From the NCBI RefSeq assembly GCF_022539315.1, contig NC_066316.1, positions 54,189,994-54,253,993 of the forward strand: a stretch of DNA of 64,000 nt, in the 5' to 3' direction. Source of the stretch: Serinus canaria. Its lineage: Eukaryota; Chordata; Aves; Passeriformes; Fringillidae. Positions within the stretch are counted from its first letter, which is position 1. Each line of letters begins with the position of its first letter. Positions 1-12,700 of the stretch are shown here, piece by piece. Both the position numbers and the translations under genes were made by a program. The notes beneath the pieces were generated by a model. It was not told the DNA's origin. It ran no database searches and saw only the letters and a list, made by a program, of their open reading frames with translations.

Positions 1-1818
1 AGAAAGACTCCTTGGTGAAGTGAAAGCCATGCATGTCCTTTGAAGAGCATTCAGGATTCATTTTCCTGTGCAGGACGCAGACCATATCTATGGGCTAGAT
101 CACCAATCCTTTGAACTCCCACCCTGAGAGGAAACATGCTCAGAAACATCCTGCAGAAATAGATTAGACTTGTGCCCTCCAAGAATGAACAGCTAACACA
201 TCAGCTCTATCTGATGTATGCCTTTCCAGGAAGACTGAATGCACCAGTCAGCAAAAGAAATACAATTACGTGGAATTTTGAGCAATGAACAACCAGCCTG
301 AGACACCTTTACATCCCTTGCTCTGTGCAAAAGGAAAGCTCTTGAAGATGTCCATCCCTTTTACCTTGTGTTAGAAGGTGTTTCCAGAACAAAGGCAGCC
401 CTGACAGTCACCATTATTTTGTAGGTGCATAACTCTGTGGGCATCTCCGGCATCTCCTCAGACTGGGAAGTACTTTGTAACCAAGCAATATAAAAGGCTA
501 GAAAGTTGAAGGCTCTAGCTTCCTTAAAGACTACAGAAAAAAGTTTCTTTATGTTGGAGATCAATACAGGATCTCACTCTGATTTGTTCATTGAAACTGA
601 AAAATGCTAGCAGAGCTTTACTGAAAAATACTTTGTGACATTTTCACCACAGAAGTCTGGGCAAAAGTGCTGCTCAGCTTTCAGCAATAGAAGCTAAACC
701 AAAGCAGTAGCCTCAGTCATTAGTTATCTTCTGCTCCTTCTCCTTCTTCTCCCAACTCCCAGGCAACTCAGTATGAACTTGTTCCTGACTGAAATGATAG
801 GGGTCTGCTTTGTTTCACTCTGTCTCTTATATGTCTTTTAATGAAAATATTTAAAACTTTGCTAAAAGAAGGGCATTTTTTTGGACTCTACTTGGATCCT
901 TCATAGAAATATGCAAATCATAGATGAAATTATGTTTTAAGGAGGGAAAAGCAAATCCTCTGCACCATGGGATGAGAAGGTGCCCTGCTAGACACTACTA
1001 GATCATACAAAAGGCAAGGAATTAACAAGGAACTTTTGTCTTTGAGTTAGAATTTCCCAATTTCAGAGAGATTTACATTAGCAAATCAGCCTCATTTAGA
1101 ATTAGCACAAATACTGTAAGAGGGAGGGGCTGCTGACCCAGTAATTCTTTCCAGAGAGCACAGGGTAAGGCCTGAAAGAAGGCTGAACATACAGCTGTGT
1201 AAAACAGCCAAGATGCAACCCACCTGATGTGGTGCCTGAGATGTTGATATTTGCATGGAGGCAAATCTTCCCTCTCACCTGCCACACAGAGAGATGCACA
1301 TCTTTCTCTGTGAGCACAGAAGAACCATCAGTGGTGACTGAGGTACCTGACTGAAACTCTTGTTATAAACCAAGTCATGCAGCAGGGACCTGGGCCCAAG
1401 AGCCTGCACTAATCAGGTTCCCAGGACAAGCAGAAACCACTGAGTTCATAGATGCTGTGCTCAGTTTCTCGAGAATCAGTCTCCAAAGACATCTGACCCA
1501 ACTCATACTGAAGTCAAAAGCAAACAGAAGTGATTTCCATCGCAGGACACTAAATCCTGATTGTACAAAATGTAAAGATGAGAGCATCAGGAAAACAAAA
1601 AGAGGAACACTGACAGCCCAGGTCACAAAAAGGAGAGTCCTATGAGGCAACATCAAAGCACACAATAAAAATTTTCCCAAACCCTGATTTTGTAAAAAAC
1701 TGTCAGTTCTTCCTACTCCAGGTCCTGATCCTGATGTTGGCAGTTTTAATGCAGGAGGCTCACATTATTTTTCTGCAACCTGTGTAATACATCCATCCAT
1801 CCATACATATATAGATAT

Positions 1819-1851
<33 letters not shown>

Positions 1852-2343
1852 CACACATAGCCACCTGTGTAATACATATATTTTATCCTCTTTACCTTGA
1901 TTATAGATCATATTTTTCCCTCCCTATTTCCATAATACTAACTTAATTGTGAAAAAACAGAGAAACAGTTAAAATATTCATGCTGCAGTTATTTCCAAAT
2001 TTCCATGAGGAATCTTTTTAAAACCTTCCCACTTCTTGTCAAAATATGGATCTAAGTCCTTCTCTGAGAGATGCAAGAAATAACAATTTGCTCGAGCCCA
2101 GCAGCAAACAGTGCAGGCAACCAGCCCACCCTTCCCTCCCCCAAACTTCAGAAACCCCAAACCTTTTCCCATGCAGAGCGCTGGTACAAACTCAGCCCCT
2201 AACTACACACTGTGAGAATCCATTAGTGGGTGACTAATGCTGGGGCAGTCATTATTTATCAGGTTCAGGCAGCTTGGATGCTCCTGCAGCCCCACACCCC
2301 AGCCTAATGAAGCAGCACCCCCGGCTGAAGCTGCAGAACTCAC
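1..2343 (-). other. TIAM2: Intron (TIAM2, between exon K and the DH exons), left end
   Basis: AT-rich non-coding sequence with the compound microsatellite at 1791-1858. The open frames here are short, lack family similarity and are not bounded by convincing splice sites. No DH-domain exon is visible. Confidence 0.7.
1791..1858. repeat. Compound microsatellite (CATC)n/(CATA)n/(TA)n
   Basis: CATCCATCCATCCATA passes into ATACATACATACATATATAT and then ACACACA, a compound tetra- and dinucleotide run. Confidence 0.9.
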
Positions 2344-2690
2344 CACCGAGAACATCCTGTGCAGGGAGCCGTAAGCTGCTGCTGCCTGCTGCTGGGTCTT
2401 GCGAGCCAGCGCTAAACTCTTCGCTCTGGTTTTACTCCTCCTGAAGGCGGGCATTGCAGCTCGGGAACGCAAACTTTGCCAAAGGAAAGAGCCCTCGGAA
2501 GGAAGCCGCAGATGTTGTGATCCCCCACAAGCACACCTTCCCTCTGAGCTCAGCTGCACAAGTTTCTCTTTTGTGCCGATTACCCAAAAATCAGAGATGC
2601 TGACAACATCCCAGTGCGAGGAGGCTAAGCAGCGTATGAGAGTACAGACAGACCTGCCATGCCTCCCTTTATCGCTACAAATGAAGGAAA
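2344..2690 (-). other. Candidate alternative first exon (short-isoform promoter)
   Basis: On the minus strand a TATA box (see separate entry) is followed by about 345 bp of locally GC-richer sequence ending at a good donor, CTCGGTG|GTGAGT. Two short upstream ORFs precede an ATG at 2454-2452 with a purine at -3. It opens a 37-codon frame (MPAFRRSKTRAKSLALARK... LHRMFSV) that runs in phase 0 to the donor. TIAM2 in mammals has a short form carrying only DH-PH, started from an internal promoter in the intron before the DH exons, and this exon lies in the matching intron. Its coding phase (0) does not fit the phase-1 junction left by exon K, so it would act as 5' UTR unless another exon intervenes. 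I do not recognise the 37-residue peptide. Confidence 0.35.
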
Positions 2691-2711
2691 AACATGCTAG
2701 ATGAGAAGGTT

Positions 2712-2724
2712 TTTTTATAAATAG
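2712..2724 (-). promoter_or_regulatory. TATA box overlapping a MEF2-type site
   Basis: The minus strand reads CTATTTATAAAAA. TATAAAAA (2712-2719) is a canonical TATA box. CTATTTATAA (2715-2724) fits the MEF2 consensus YTA(A/T)4TAR. A start site would be expected about 25-30 nt downstream, near 2685-2690, just ahead of the candidate first exon. AT-rich intron can produce such motifs by chance; the call rests on the combination with the exon-like segment. Confidence 0.35.
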
Positions 2725-5700
2725 CTTGATGCGGTGAGTGCAGGACAAAGTTCAGTTATGACAGGGGAAGATGGGTTTGATCTCCCCAGAAATATACCTG
2801 CCTCCCTGCCGGTGAAATTTACTGCATAAACAAAACATCAGGTGCTTTGAGAAAGTTAGCCAAATACCTAAAAATATCTAGAGGGTGCTGACTGCCCTGA
2901 AGGTCAGCATAATTTATCAATAGCACTGATGCTCTGTCAAGGGTATATGCTGCTAAATGTTGAGGCATACAAATGCTCTTACAATGATAAAATGAAAAAC
3001 AAATAGGCAGCTCTCTGGATGATTTCTTTATATAATTATGCTTGTCCTTTGTTTGAACTTTTTAGCCATAATTACATCAATAAAAAGAAATTTAAAATGA
3101 GCTCAGTAATAAATTCAGGCTTGAAAGTAAGAGTTCTGATGTTCACATATTTATACAAAACCATTTGGGTCTACAGATAGATTACTCTAAGAACAATGCA
3201 GCTTTAAATAAAACATTATAGGACATGACAACACTGAACTGAAGAGATAAAAGACTGACAAGCAATTCATTAATAAAAGGAGAACTACACCAGTGGCATA
3301 ATAAAACACAGCAACTCCCATGTTGCCCCTAACACAGCACTCCTACAGTGCAATGAAGTTGAGCTGTAAGGCTTCATCTAACACTGCCCTTGGCAGCACC
3401 TACTGCTCCCTAGGAAACCCTTTTCTTGAACCCCAATGATACACCAAGCCTGGGTGTCTATATCCTTGGTTATGAGTGCACTGCTTCTAAGGGTTCAAGG
3501 ATGTTCACCTTCACACGAGCAAGGGAATAACACAGCTCTCTTATTTAATTACTGCAATTAAACTTACATCCATCTCTTTCCAAATCATTAGCACAACTTG
3601 ACAGCTCAGCATTTGCCAAACTGTACAGCTCAGTCACTGAGAGGCTGCCTATCAGAGGAAAAATGATGCTGGAGCTCTGAAACAACATGCTGCTGATAAG
3701 ACACGCAGAACACATCACAGCAGCAGGAACCTCTTGCTTAGCGGATGGACTGTGCCCTTTCTTCCTCTTGAAGACATACCAGGTTTAGTGGGGGAGAAGA
3801 CTGTAAACAGAAAATTGAGGAAATGGTCTTGAAGGAGCAAGAGAGGCTTTGCCTGCTCCCTAACATTTCATTTTTCAGTGGATGTAAAATCTAGTTTAAA
3901 AATCCAAATTCACAGATTACTGTGCAGCATGTACATGGCTACTGTTCTTGTCCACCATTAGTGGGTGCCTCTGCAGTAGTCCAGAGATCCTAGGGATCCA
4001 CAGAGAAAGTCTGAAGATAAGAAACAAAATTAAATAACTAGTTCATGGAAATTAAAAGTTTCAAGTGCTGCATATGGCATTTTAAAAATAACACAGGCCA
4101 AGTCACTAGATTAAGATTAATACAGTGTATTAAGAGTATAACTATACTTTCTAGAGAGCTACTGTTTCTTTGTTTTCTATCTGCATTAGTTGTGGCACTT
4201 TCAAGCTCTATTTTTCTAATAGATACATCTGAAAACACAGCTCATCCACTGGGACTGAGAAAAAAAAAAAGAAGGTTGTTAAATTTCAGGTCCAAGCAAT
4301 ATCGTCAATCTTGATGAAAAACAATGACAGGCCTTTTTAATTCCATATTAGGAAGTTATTCTTCCCCAGATTTGCTAATTAAGCCTGCATTATTAGCTAG
4401 CCATATGCCAGCTAAAAGATGTTACCAATTAACAGCTTTTTTTTAATGTGTATTCATTAGAAAAAAGACAATTATGTTTCAGTAATCTTTCCATCTCCTA
4501 TTGAGGGACTTGGACAAATCAAAAAGGGGAACAACACAAACTAAAGCAAAGCAAATGAATGAATGCCTTTCATTTAGCCTTTGCTTTTCTCTAGAAGCAC
4601 ACAAGCAGCACTCAAGCACTTTTCCAAAACAAGTGAAATAATCCATCACTGTGAAATATTTTTAAGACCATTGGAAAAATGACATAGCCCTGTTGTTTGT
4701 TCCTGTGTACTTTGAATAACACACATTCCCTTTACCGACATCTGGTTTTCATCTTTCCATTTCACTGGCACCAGCCTTGATAGTTACCATAACAGTGACA
4801 TCCTTCATAATATGGGCTTCCCTCTATTGTCCCCATACGCGTAGGTGTGCTTATCTGCCTCCAGTTCATTTCCCATCCTGCTTTTGCCCTTAATGCATGA
4901 AGGTAAAAGGCTAATTTTGCTCCATCAGTCTACACATTGAATGAAAGGAAACAGTAGCTTGCCTGCAAGACAATCCCGAGCACTTGTGGGCTACTTTGTA
5001 ACACCAGTCTGGACCACTGGTGACACCGAAGTGTAATTCATATACACAACACACATATGTAGACACACACAGAGACACGTGTATTTAAAAATATTTATGT
5101 ACTTACGTACCCTGCACTCACAGGAGCTCTGCAATGTTAGTGGTCTCTAAGCATTATAAGCTCAGGATTAATACAGCTTGTCTCCAGACCTCTACACTGA
5201 TCTAGAGGGAGTCTGTTTTTTACTTTTTATAACTGTGGGTGGATAATTTTTCTGCATATTTGCCTGTCATGCTTATTATACTAATAACATGGTTTTTAAA
5301 TGCCGTCAAAATGTATTTTCAAAGCATAATTGACCACAGTGAAGACACTTGCTTTAATTCCAGTGATTAAAAAATCAGTTAGCATTCCAAATGTTTAAAG
5401 TGAATTCTTATTTTATTTTTGATTTCAAGCATCTTAAATACGGTTTGTAACATTCTCACTCAAAGTGTTTTGTGCTGAATGCAAAAACTTTTCTCAAGTA
5501 TTGCACTAGAAACTTTAGCAACCACTGAGACATTAACTTTGCAGTTGCACTCATGTTTCACAACATAGTTTTGCAGTGTGACACCTTTGGAGGCAGAGAA
5601 GGCGACGCCTATCTGTTCTTGTTAGTAGCCAGCATTTTGCATTCCAAATGTTAAAAGATGCAGTAACTCCCCTGTAAAGACAAATATAGATTCTCTGAAC

Positions 5701-7202
5701 TCTACACCAACCTCTCCCCTGGTTTTGGCAAGACTTTGTTTAGGAATTACAGGAGAATTCCGCTGTCCCAGAAGGAAATAATCACCATGTGAGAGGATGT
5801 CCATGTCTGCTCACAATATGTTAACAGACAACAGGTAACAAAACATGAAAGTCTAGTGGAACTTCCCTATGCCTCTGACTCCACTGACCCCTTACCTTTT
5901 TTTTTTTTTTTTAATTCTTCTGCCTCTTCCATTCTTTCATGTACCATTTTGTTATCTTTTAATTTGCAGAATTTGCTGCAGGTAGCAGACATTTTTCAGT
6001 TTTGGTATTTCAGGTATTCCTTTGTCATTACATGTTCCTGACAGAGCAAACTAGCATTGAAGTTATGATGGTATCCAGGATGCAGTATTTATCCGAAATC
6101 CTAGACTGAAACTTTGGGCAAACTTAAAGTGACTTTGTGTGCTATGGGTGACTGCTGGGCACATCACATACCTTGGCATGCACTAAAACTGGGTTTAGAT
6201 GCCTTTGCATCACAAGGAAAAAACACATCCATTACTGTCAACACTGCAACTGAACAGTACCTTAATTAAAAAAAAAAATAAACCACCAAAGATTGTACAG
6301 ATGGCAGAGAGGTCACCCAGTTCCCTGAGTCTATCAGAAGTGTGATTAGATATCTCTGCCTTTCATTGCAAACGAAACACTGCCGTCATATCCTGCACTG
6401 CAGGTGACCGGGGCTGCTTTTGGAGGTGGAGGGTGGTGGGCTCCCAGGCAGCTTCCTGCCCTTCATCAATGAAGCCACAGTTGTCTCCAGAGACACTGCT
6501 AACCATATCCTGTTGCAGTGATTCAGGGCCCCTGTCATATGCTTCCCTTTTCATCTGCAGGTAAGCCTTATGGATTTTTTCCCAGATGACTACAAAGAAA
6601 AGCTGTGTTGTAAGTCCTCTCCCACTGGCTTCCTTCATCTGCAAGCATCAACACAATTTCTTTTCCTGATCAAAACCATCTGTATGTTTTACACCAAAAG
6701 CTATCTCAGTGCTTTTGAGAGGATGTTTCCTTCAGTTGGAGTAAAGACACAAATACCCCCTCCCCCTAAGCCCCAGGGCCTCAATGGAACAGCACAAAAA
6801 CAAAGCTGCACAAGGTCACACCTCTGCATGCAGGAACTGCACACACCGTGCAGACCCTTCAGTCTTCTTTCCTACCATTCTTGTGCCTCCCTACCAGTAA
6901 CTATGCCAGCAGGTCTCCATCTACAGCCTGACCTGGTTACAGGCTCACACGAGGTACAGTACTTTACATGCTTTAAGCCTTGGGGTTTTGCGGCTCCTTC
7001 GCTGTGTTAGCCAAGACTCACAGCTCTTACATTTGAATTTTGGGCCATCCATAGGGGATGCAAAACTCCAGAATCAACACAACAAAGTGAAATCTAGGAC
7101 TGGGCAGTAGCACTCATTGGTAAGTTTACAGTAAGCCTTCCGTAACCTGTAGTCTACCAGTTCTGGTGCCTTCTCTGAGCAATAGATTAATACACTGAAT
7201 AA

Positions 7203-7224
7203 TTAATCTAATTAATTAGATTAA
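7203..7224. repeat. Perfect 22-bp AT-rich palindrome
   Basis: TTAATCTAATTAATTAGATT and the two following bases form an exact palindrome with no spacer. Its centre, TAATTAATTA, contains overlapping homeodomain-type TAATTA cores. Confidence 0.9.
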
Positions 7225-9693
7225 CTTGCAAAATTCTTATGAACTTCTGAAGGGCTAAAGTTTCACTGATACCCTTCTCAAAAGGCACAGGAAGAGAGCA
7301 GGGGTCCAGCAGCAGGTCCACACTGCTGGAGCCAGCAGCTCTGGCAGGGTCACCATAGGCTGGGCTATCTGCAAGGGAAGCACAATAATTAGCAGAACTC
7401 CCCACAGGCTTGTCATGCTTTCAATGCAGAACAGTCCCCTCCAGGCACAAATGAATCAAGGAAACCACTGCTGAGAAACATGCTATTTTCCCATGACAGC
7501 TCTGAGATTCCCTAAGTGCATGTCACATCTGGAAGAAAATGACACTTGGGTTGCAGAGGCTATACATGATTTTGAGAGTACCATGTTGTTAATCCCCCTC
7601 CTACAAAGTAAAAAAAAAAAGATGTTAATTGCAGACTACTCCCCAGGCTTTTAGATGTCATCAACTGCTAAAAAGAAGTTTTCATTATTAAAATAAAGGA
7701 AAAATCCTTCATGTCCTATGGATGCTGAGTAAACCTTCAGGCAGGCAGCTCTCCTGCAATTAATGACATGCTGTGCAAGTGGGAACTGCCCCAGCAATGC
7801 AAAACAGAGCTAATGAGAAGCCATCATGACATTCAGCTGGAATTGCCTCCATGCAAGAAGGGGCCATAGGGCTCTGTTGAGCTTCTGGTCATTTCTGCTT
7901 GGTTTTCTTTCAATTGAGCTCCACAACTGGTGTTTACTTGGTTAGTACTAACATTCCCTTTCCAAGATTTTTAACTTTTACAATCTGCTTAACAAAATTA
8001 TTTCACATACACTGCTTATATACATGCAGTCAGACTGGTGATCCCATACTCTAAGAGTGATGAGTGTCATCACCGGATCAAAATAAATAAATGAATGACC
8101 ACAGATATATAATACATATAATAAATAGGATTACACTTACTGACAGCAGCAGTAGAAAGCAGTTGGGTGTGTTTTGAATAACACTGCCCTGAACTACTCC
8201 AAAGTCCATCTGCTATAGATCACAATGTACAATGCTTTCTAGGTGATAAATCATAGGAATACATCATTACTAGCATCCACTTGCATTCTTCTGGAAGAAA
8301 AAATACCATTCAAATCTTCCACAAACATTGAACAATTGCATGAATTTTCTGTTGGGATTGGACTGGAAGTATGAGTAATGATTACTATCTACCTTCCTCT
8401 CCTGCCATTCCATGGCCACTGTCACAGTTGCCCCCTTCCTCTCACCAAAAATCAAACCATGCCTTTTTTCTTTAATAACTGAGCATTCAGGCAGACCAGC
8501 AATCACATTTTCTCTCATCCTGGCATGAACTTAGACCTCAATGTATATTGTAGCTAGGGATTTTTACCCTTGAATTATTCTGCATCAGAAGTTGACGGCT
8601 GTGCTCATACTACTAATGGAGGGGTTTTGAGAGAGAAGACAAAGAGATTTTGAAGACAAAATGCTAATTTCTTCAACTTAAGAAAACCACCCCTCCAGTG
8701 GTGGCTATGTTGTATATACAAGAGGCCAAAATTGCAAAAAGCAGCAAGCTCTTTACAATACTCACTGATTTTCATTAGAGAAATAGCTGTGTGAAATCAG
8801 CTAATAGATAACAGAGTGATTTCCTTTTTGAAATCCCAACACATCTATTTTGCATCTGTTCAAAGCACTGTTTTGGGAAGCTTCCCAAGGTAGCTGCATG
8901 ATGTAGAACTTGGAAGATGAGTTTGCTTTCTGACCCAGTCTCTCTCTGCATTCACAACTCCTGGCCACCATCAGATATGAGCAAATGAGCTGCTCAATTG
9001 CACATATACCTTTGATTGGAAGGGTTACAAAAACACCTGAAGAGTTGCCCAAGTCAGGCATATGTGCACGTTGGCTCCTTGAACATGGAAAGCGGCGCTG
9101 CGTGCAGGGAAACCAAAAACCAGATTTCTCACCGTGGTCCCAGACATGCCAACTTCCTGGAAATGTACTTCTCACTGCACTGGCCACAGCTGGCATCACA
9201 ATAAACAGAACACACAAGCTTCAAAAACACTGCAAGGATGATTTGAGATTACATAGGAAACTCAAGCTTCCAAGAACAAGACTTCTGAAACGCCTAAGGA
9301 CATATTTTTTCTACCTTCTTTTTGTCCACTATATCTGTAAAACTGGGCATTTCAAGTAGGGCCATCATACTGACCTGGACCTCATCCCCATGAAAAGCAG
9401 AAAGCATTTGATGGAAATGCTCCCTCCTGCAGGAGTTGCAGGTTTGCGTTTGCCAAAAGTGTCATGAAATCTGCTGATCAGACTTGCCATGAATTCTCAT
9501 TTCCTTATCAGATGAAGGAAAAGGGAACATGGTCATCAACAGGAGGGAAAGATTAATTAGTTGAGATAATCTAAATAAGCTCAAGCTGGGGAAAGGTGTT
9601 CTAGGATTTTTAACTGTAACTTCTGTTTGTTGCATTAAGAATGGTATTCTCAAGGGGGAAAAATGGGTTTTGTCTCTGCAGTGCATAGAATTT

Positions 9694-9741
9694 ATTTCTT
9701 TTTTATTAAGAGATGTTATTTCTTTTTTATTAAGAGATGAT
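9694..9741. repeat. 24-bp tandem duplication
   Basis: ATTTCTTTTTTATTAAGAGA plus four bases occurs twice head to tail (9694-9717 and 9718-9741), with one difference in the penultimate base. Confidence 0.95.
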
Positions 9742-12700
9742 GGGGATAGATTTGTCCTCATATACACACATTCGTGTATGATCAATAACCCATGCTGAGA
9801 GTAAAGTTGACTATTTCAAGTGGCAACAGCAAAGGCAATTTCCCCAAGTTTCTGTATTCAACTTATTCCCAGGACCAATTTTACTTCATTGTTTGAAAGA
9901 AATATGGAAGCATTTCAAAACCTTACAAAGGGAAACCAGTTGGCCATTCTTTAAAAAGCCAATTCTTGTTAACATTCAAAGTTTCTCACACAGCATTCTT
10001 CCATTTCTGCACCTGCAATGTTAATTTTTGAAGATGCCACCATAAAACCATTCAGTATTCATTGACTGTTTCTATAATGATTAAAAGCCATCACACTAGC
10101 TATTTTTACTGGGTTTCTTGAGTTTCTTAAGACCTCCAAGATACACCTGAGGATATAATGAAATTATGTGAAATATTTGCAGAGAGTATACCCTAAGGTT
10201 TTTTCTTATGATCTGTAAAATACTTAAAGTGAAAATACATCTTCCCCTTCTCAGACATGCATTTATATGAAGTTACTTTTTTATGTCTGTTAGATTTAAT
10301 ATGGTTTCAGAAATCTGTCTCTCTGATGACACTCAAAAGATTCAGAGCAACCAAGAGTCAGATCACAGCAGGTTTCTTTCTAGAGACCTTAAAATAAATG
10401 GTAAAATTTCCCCTTCTAGCTATGTTTCATAAAAGGTTATTTTTAATAAACTGAAAATACAAAGTAAAGATAAGCAAGTTAGTAACAGACTACTAAACCT
10501 AATCTTAAACAGTGGGCTACAGAAAACATTTCTAGCCATTATAGTTTGCAATTATAAATCACAACTAGCTAAAGGAAGAGTTGCAATTTTTGTTCATTCG
10601 ACTTCATGCTACTTTGATGAAAAGAGAGCTTGATTCTTGGCAACTGCCAGCATACCAGGATTTAATGAGCACCAGGAGCACAGACAATTACTTCTCAAAA
10701 TGATTAAACATAACTAAACTTAATTACATTGACAGGCACGCTCAATTCACAGATTTTCTGAGGTCACATATTCTTCTGTCAACAGAGTATCTACATACTC
10801 CAGAACCAAGAGCAAGGACAACATGCTGTTGCCACATAAACAGTACTTTAACAGAGTTTGAAAATGTACTGCAGCACAATGTGCTACAAGCATAATATCT
10901 ACCCCTGTTAAATAAAATTGAAGATAAGGTTAAAGGTATTAAGGTACAAATGGGGTATCCCAGAGAATACAGAGCTGTCAGAACAAATGTGCATCTGGAA
11001 TGGATGGATGGATCTTGATATCTATGTATTTTTAATAATATTTTATAACTTAAGGAACAGCTTCCATTTCCAGAACAATACTAGCCTCTCTTGCCCTCCT
11101 AAATGCATTTACTTCACAGTCTACAAAAAAAAAAAAAAACCACCATGAATGACTGACTAAATGAAGGCATGTTTGAATGTAGTACACATGCAATAAAAGA
11201 CTTATTTCTTTGAGATTATAAGGCACTTCTGAAATGCCTCACTGTACTTTCAGTTAAGATGATGCCTAAACTTAGCATGGTATGAGATCAAGAAAATAGT
11301 GAAAAACAGACAAATGAAAATGCTCAAAACAAGAAACATAAAATCCAGAAATCAGACATGCAACCATGAAATTCAAAGCTTTAAGATTGTTTTTTTTATT
11401 TACTTACATGTTACGGGACAAATATCAACCAAACTTCAAAGAAGCCTGCTCCCTCAGAGCCAAACAATCACATCTACGGTTGCTGTCAACTGGGAAGTGA
11501 GCATCTCTAGCTGTGTCTCCCCTGAAATAATCCCAAACTGCCTGTTGTTCCAGGCTGTGCTCAGAACCTCTCAGCACCACCAGCCTCTCCTCCACAGAGC
11601 TGTGCTTACAGAGCTCCTCTCCCCCATACTTCTGCAGCATCGCCTACTTGCCTACTGCACTAATGGTGTCCACAGGCGTGGGAGGTCAAGTCAGCACATG
11701 CAGGAAACAGAAGGCACAGGAAAAAAAAAATCCACAACCCCATATCCAGATGCTACACTTTTCAAGGCTGCACAATTTCCTCAAACTAGCTTTTATTAGC
11801 AATAGTTATTGTTCATCTGGTGAGCAGTCCCAAATCACAGATATAAAAACAGAAATAATTTTAATTCCTGTTATACATAACTGCAAAAGCACATACAATA
11901 CACACCACCTGAACTTAACTGTTAGGTTTGGGTTTTCTTCACTTCTACATCTATTGGGGATATCAAAAGGGTCAGACAAAAAGCTCTGACAGTAATAGGC
12001 ACCCTCCAACAGAAAGACAGCAATCAATTACAAACCATTTGCAGAAATTATAGAGCTGTCACAGACTCGTTTACAGCTGCAGTCCGACTGCCTCTGATTG
12101 CCAGGCTGTTTTTCCACCCTTGCACCTACAAAACCAGGACAGCCTCAGATAATTTTTAAAATGACACTAGCAGAACTGCATGTCAGCTCAAAAAGTGAAC
12201 TGCAATACAGAATGGGCAATTACTTCAGCAAATCATGCAAAAGCCCTAATAACTGCTGAATCTGACAAATCTGAGGCTGGAGGGAGGGCAGGGAGCAGAC
12301 CTGTCCATTTTCCCCTCTTTTTTTGAGCTTTAATTGCAGCATGTAATTTAGAACATTGGAGCAAATTCAGTGCATTAAAAGCAGCAACTAGTGTACATCA
12401 ATTGTTTTCTGTGTATTTAAATCCTCGGAACTCTCCCTAATTTTCTGGCACCTGGTGTATTTGACACAGGCAATCAGGATTGGCTTTGTTCTTCTGCTAG
12501 AGCAAAGCTGATGCCCCAGAGTCTTCTCCCCTCCAGCAGGACAGAAGGTCAGCATTTATGTCCACACAGTGCATGGGGGACACGCATAATTTGGGTGAGC
12601 AGGGCAGCCCAAGGTACTCAGGGAGCCTGGCCTGGTGAAAACTGCCATCAAAGCATGCTAAGCCTTGGGGTCACCTCTGCTGTGCTCCCACAAAGACCCA

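Noticed and set aside
2203..2748. 181-residue minus-strand open frame as one intact protein
   Set aside because: It reads through a strong splice donor (GTGAGT at 2343-2338) and begins upstream of the TATA box. The upstream part shows no family resemblance. Only the exon-like portion is kept, as a candidate.
6570..7010. 146-residue plus-strand open frame
   Set aside because: Low-complexity Cys/Pro/Ser-rich translation with no recognisable domain, no signal of splicing, and a position opposite TIAM2.
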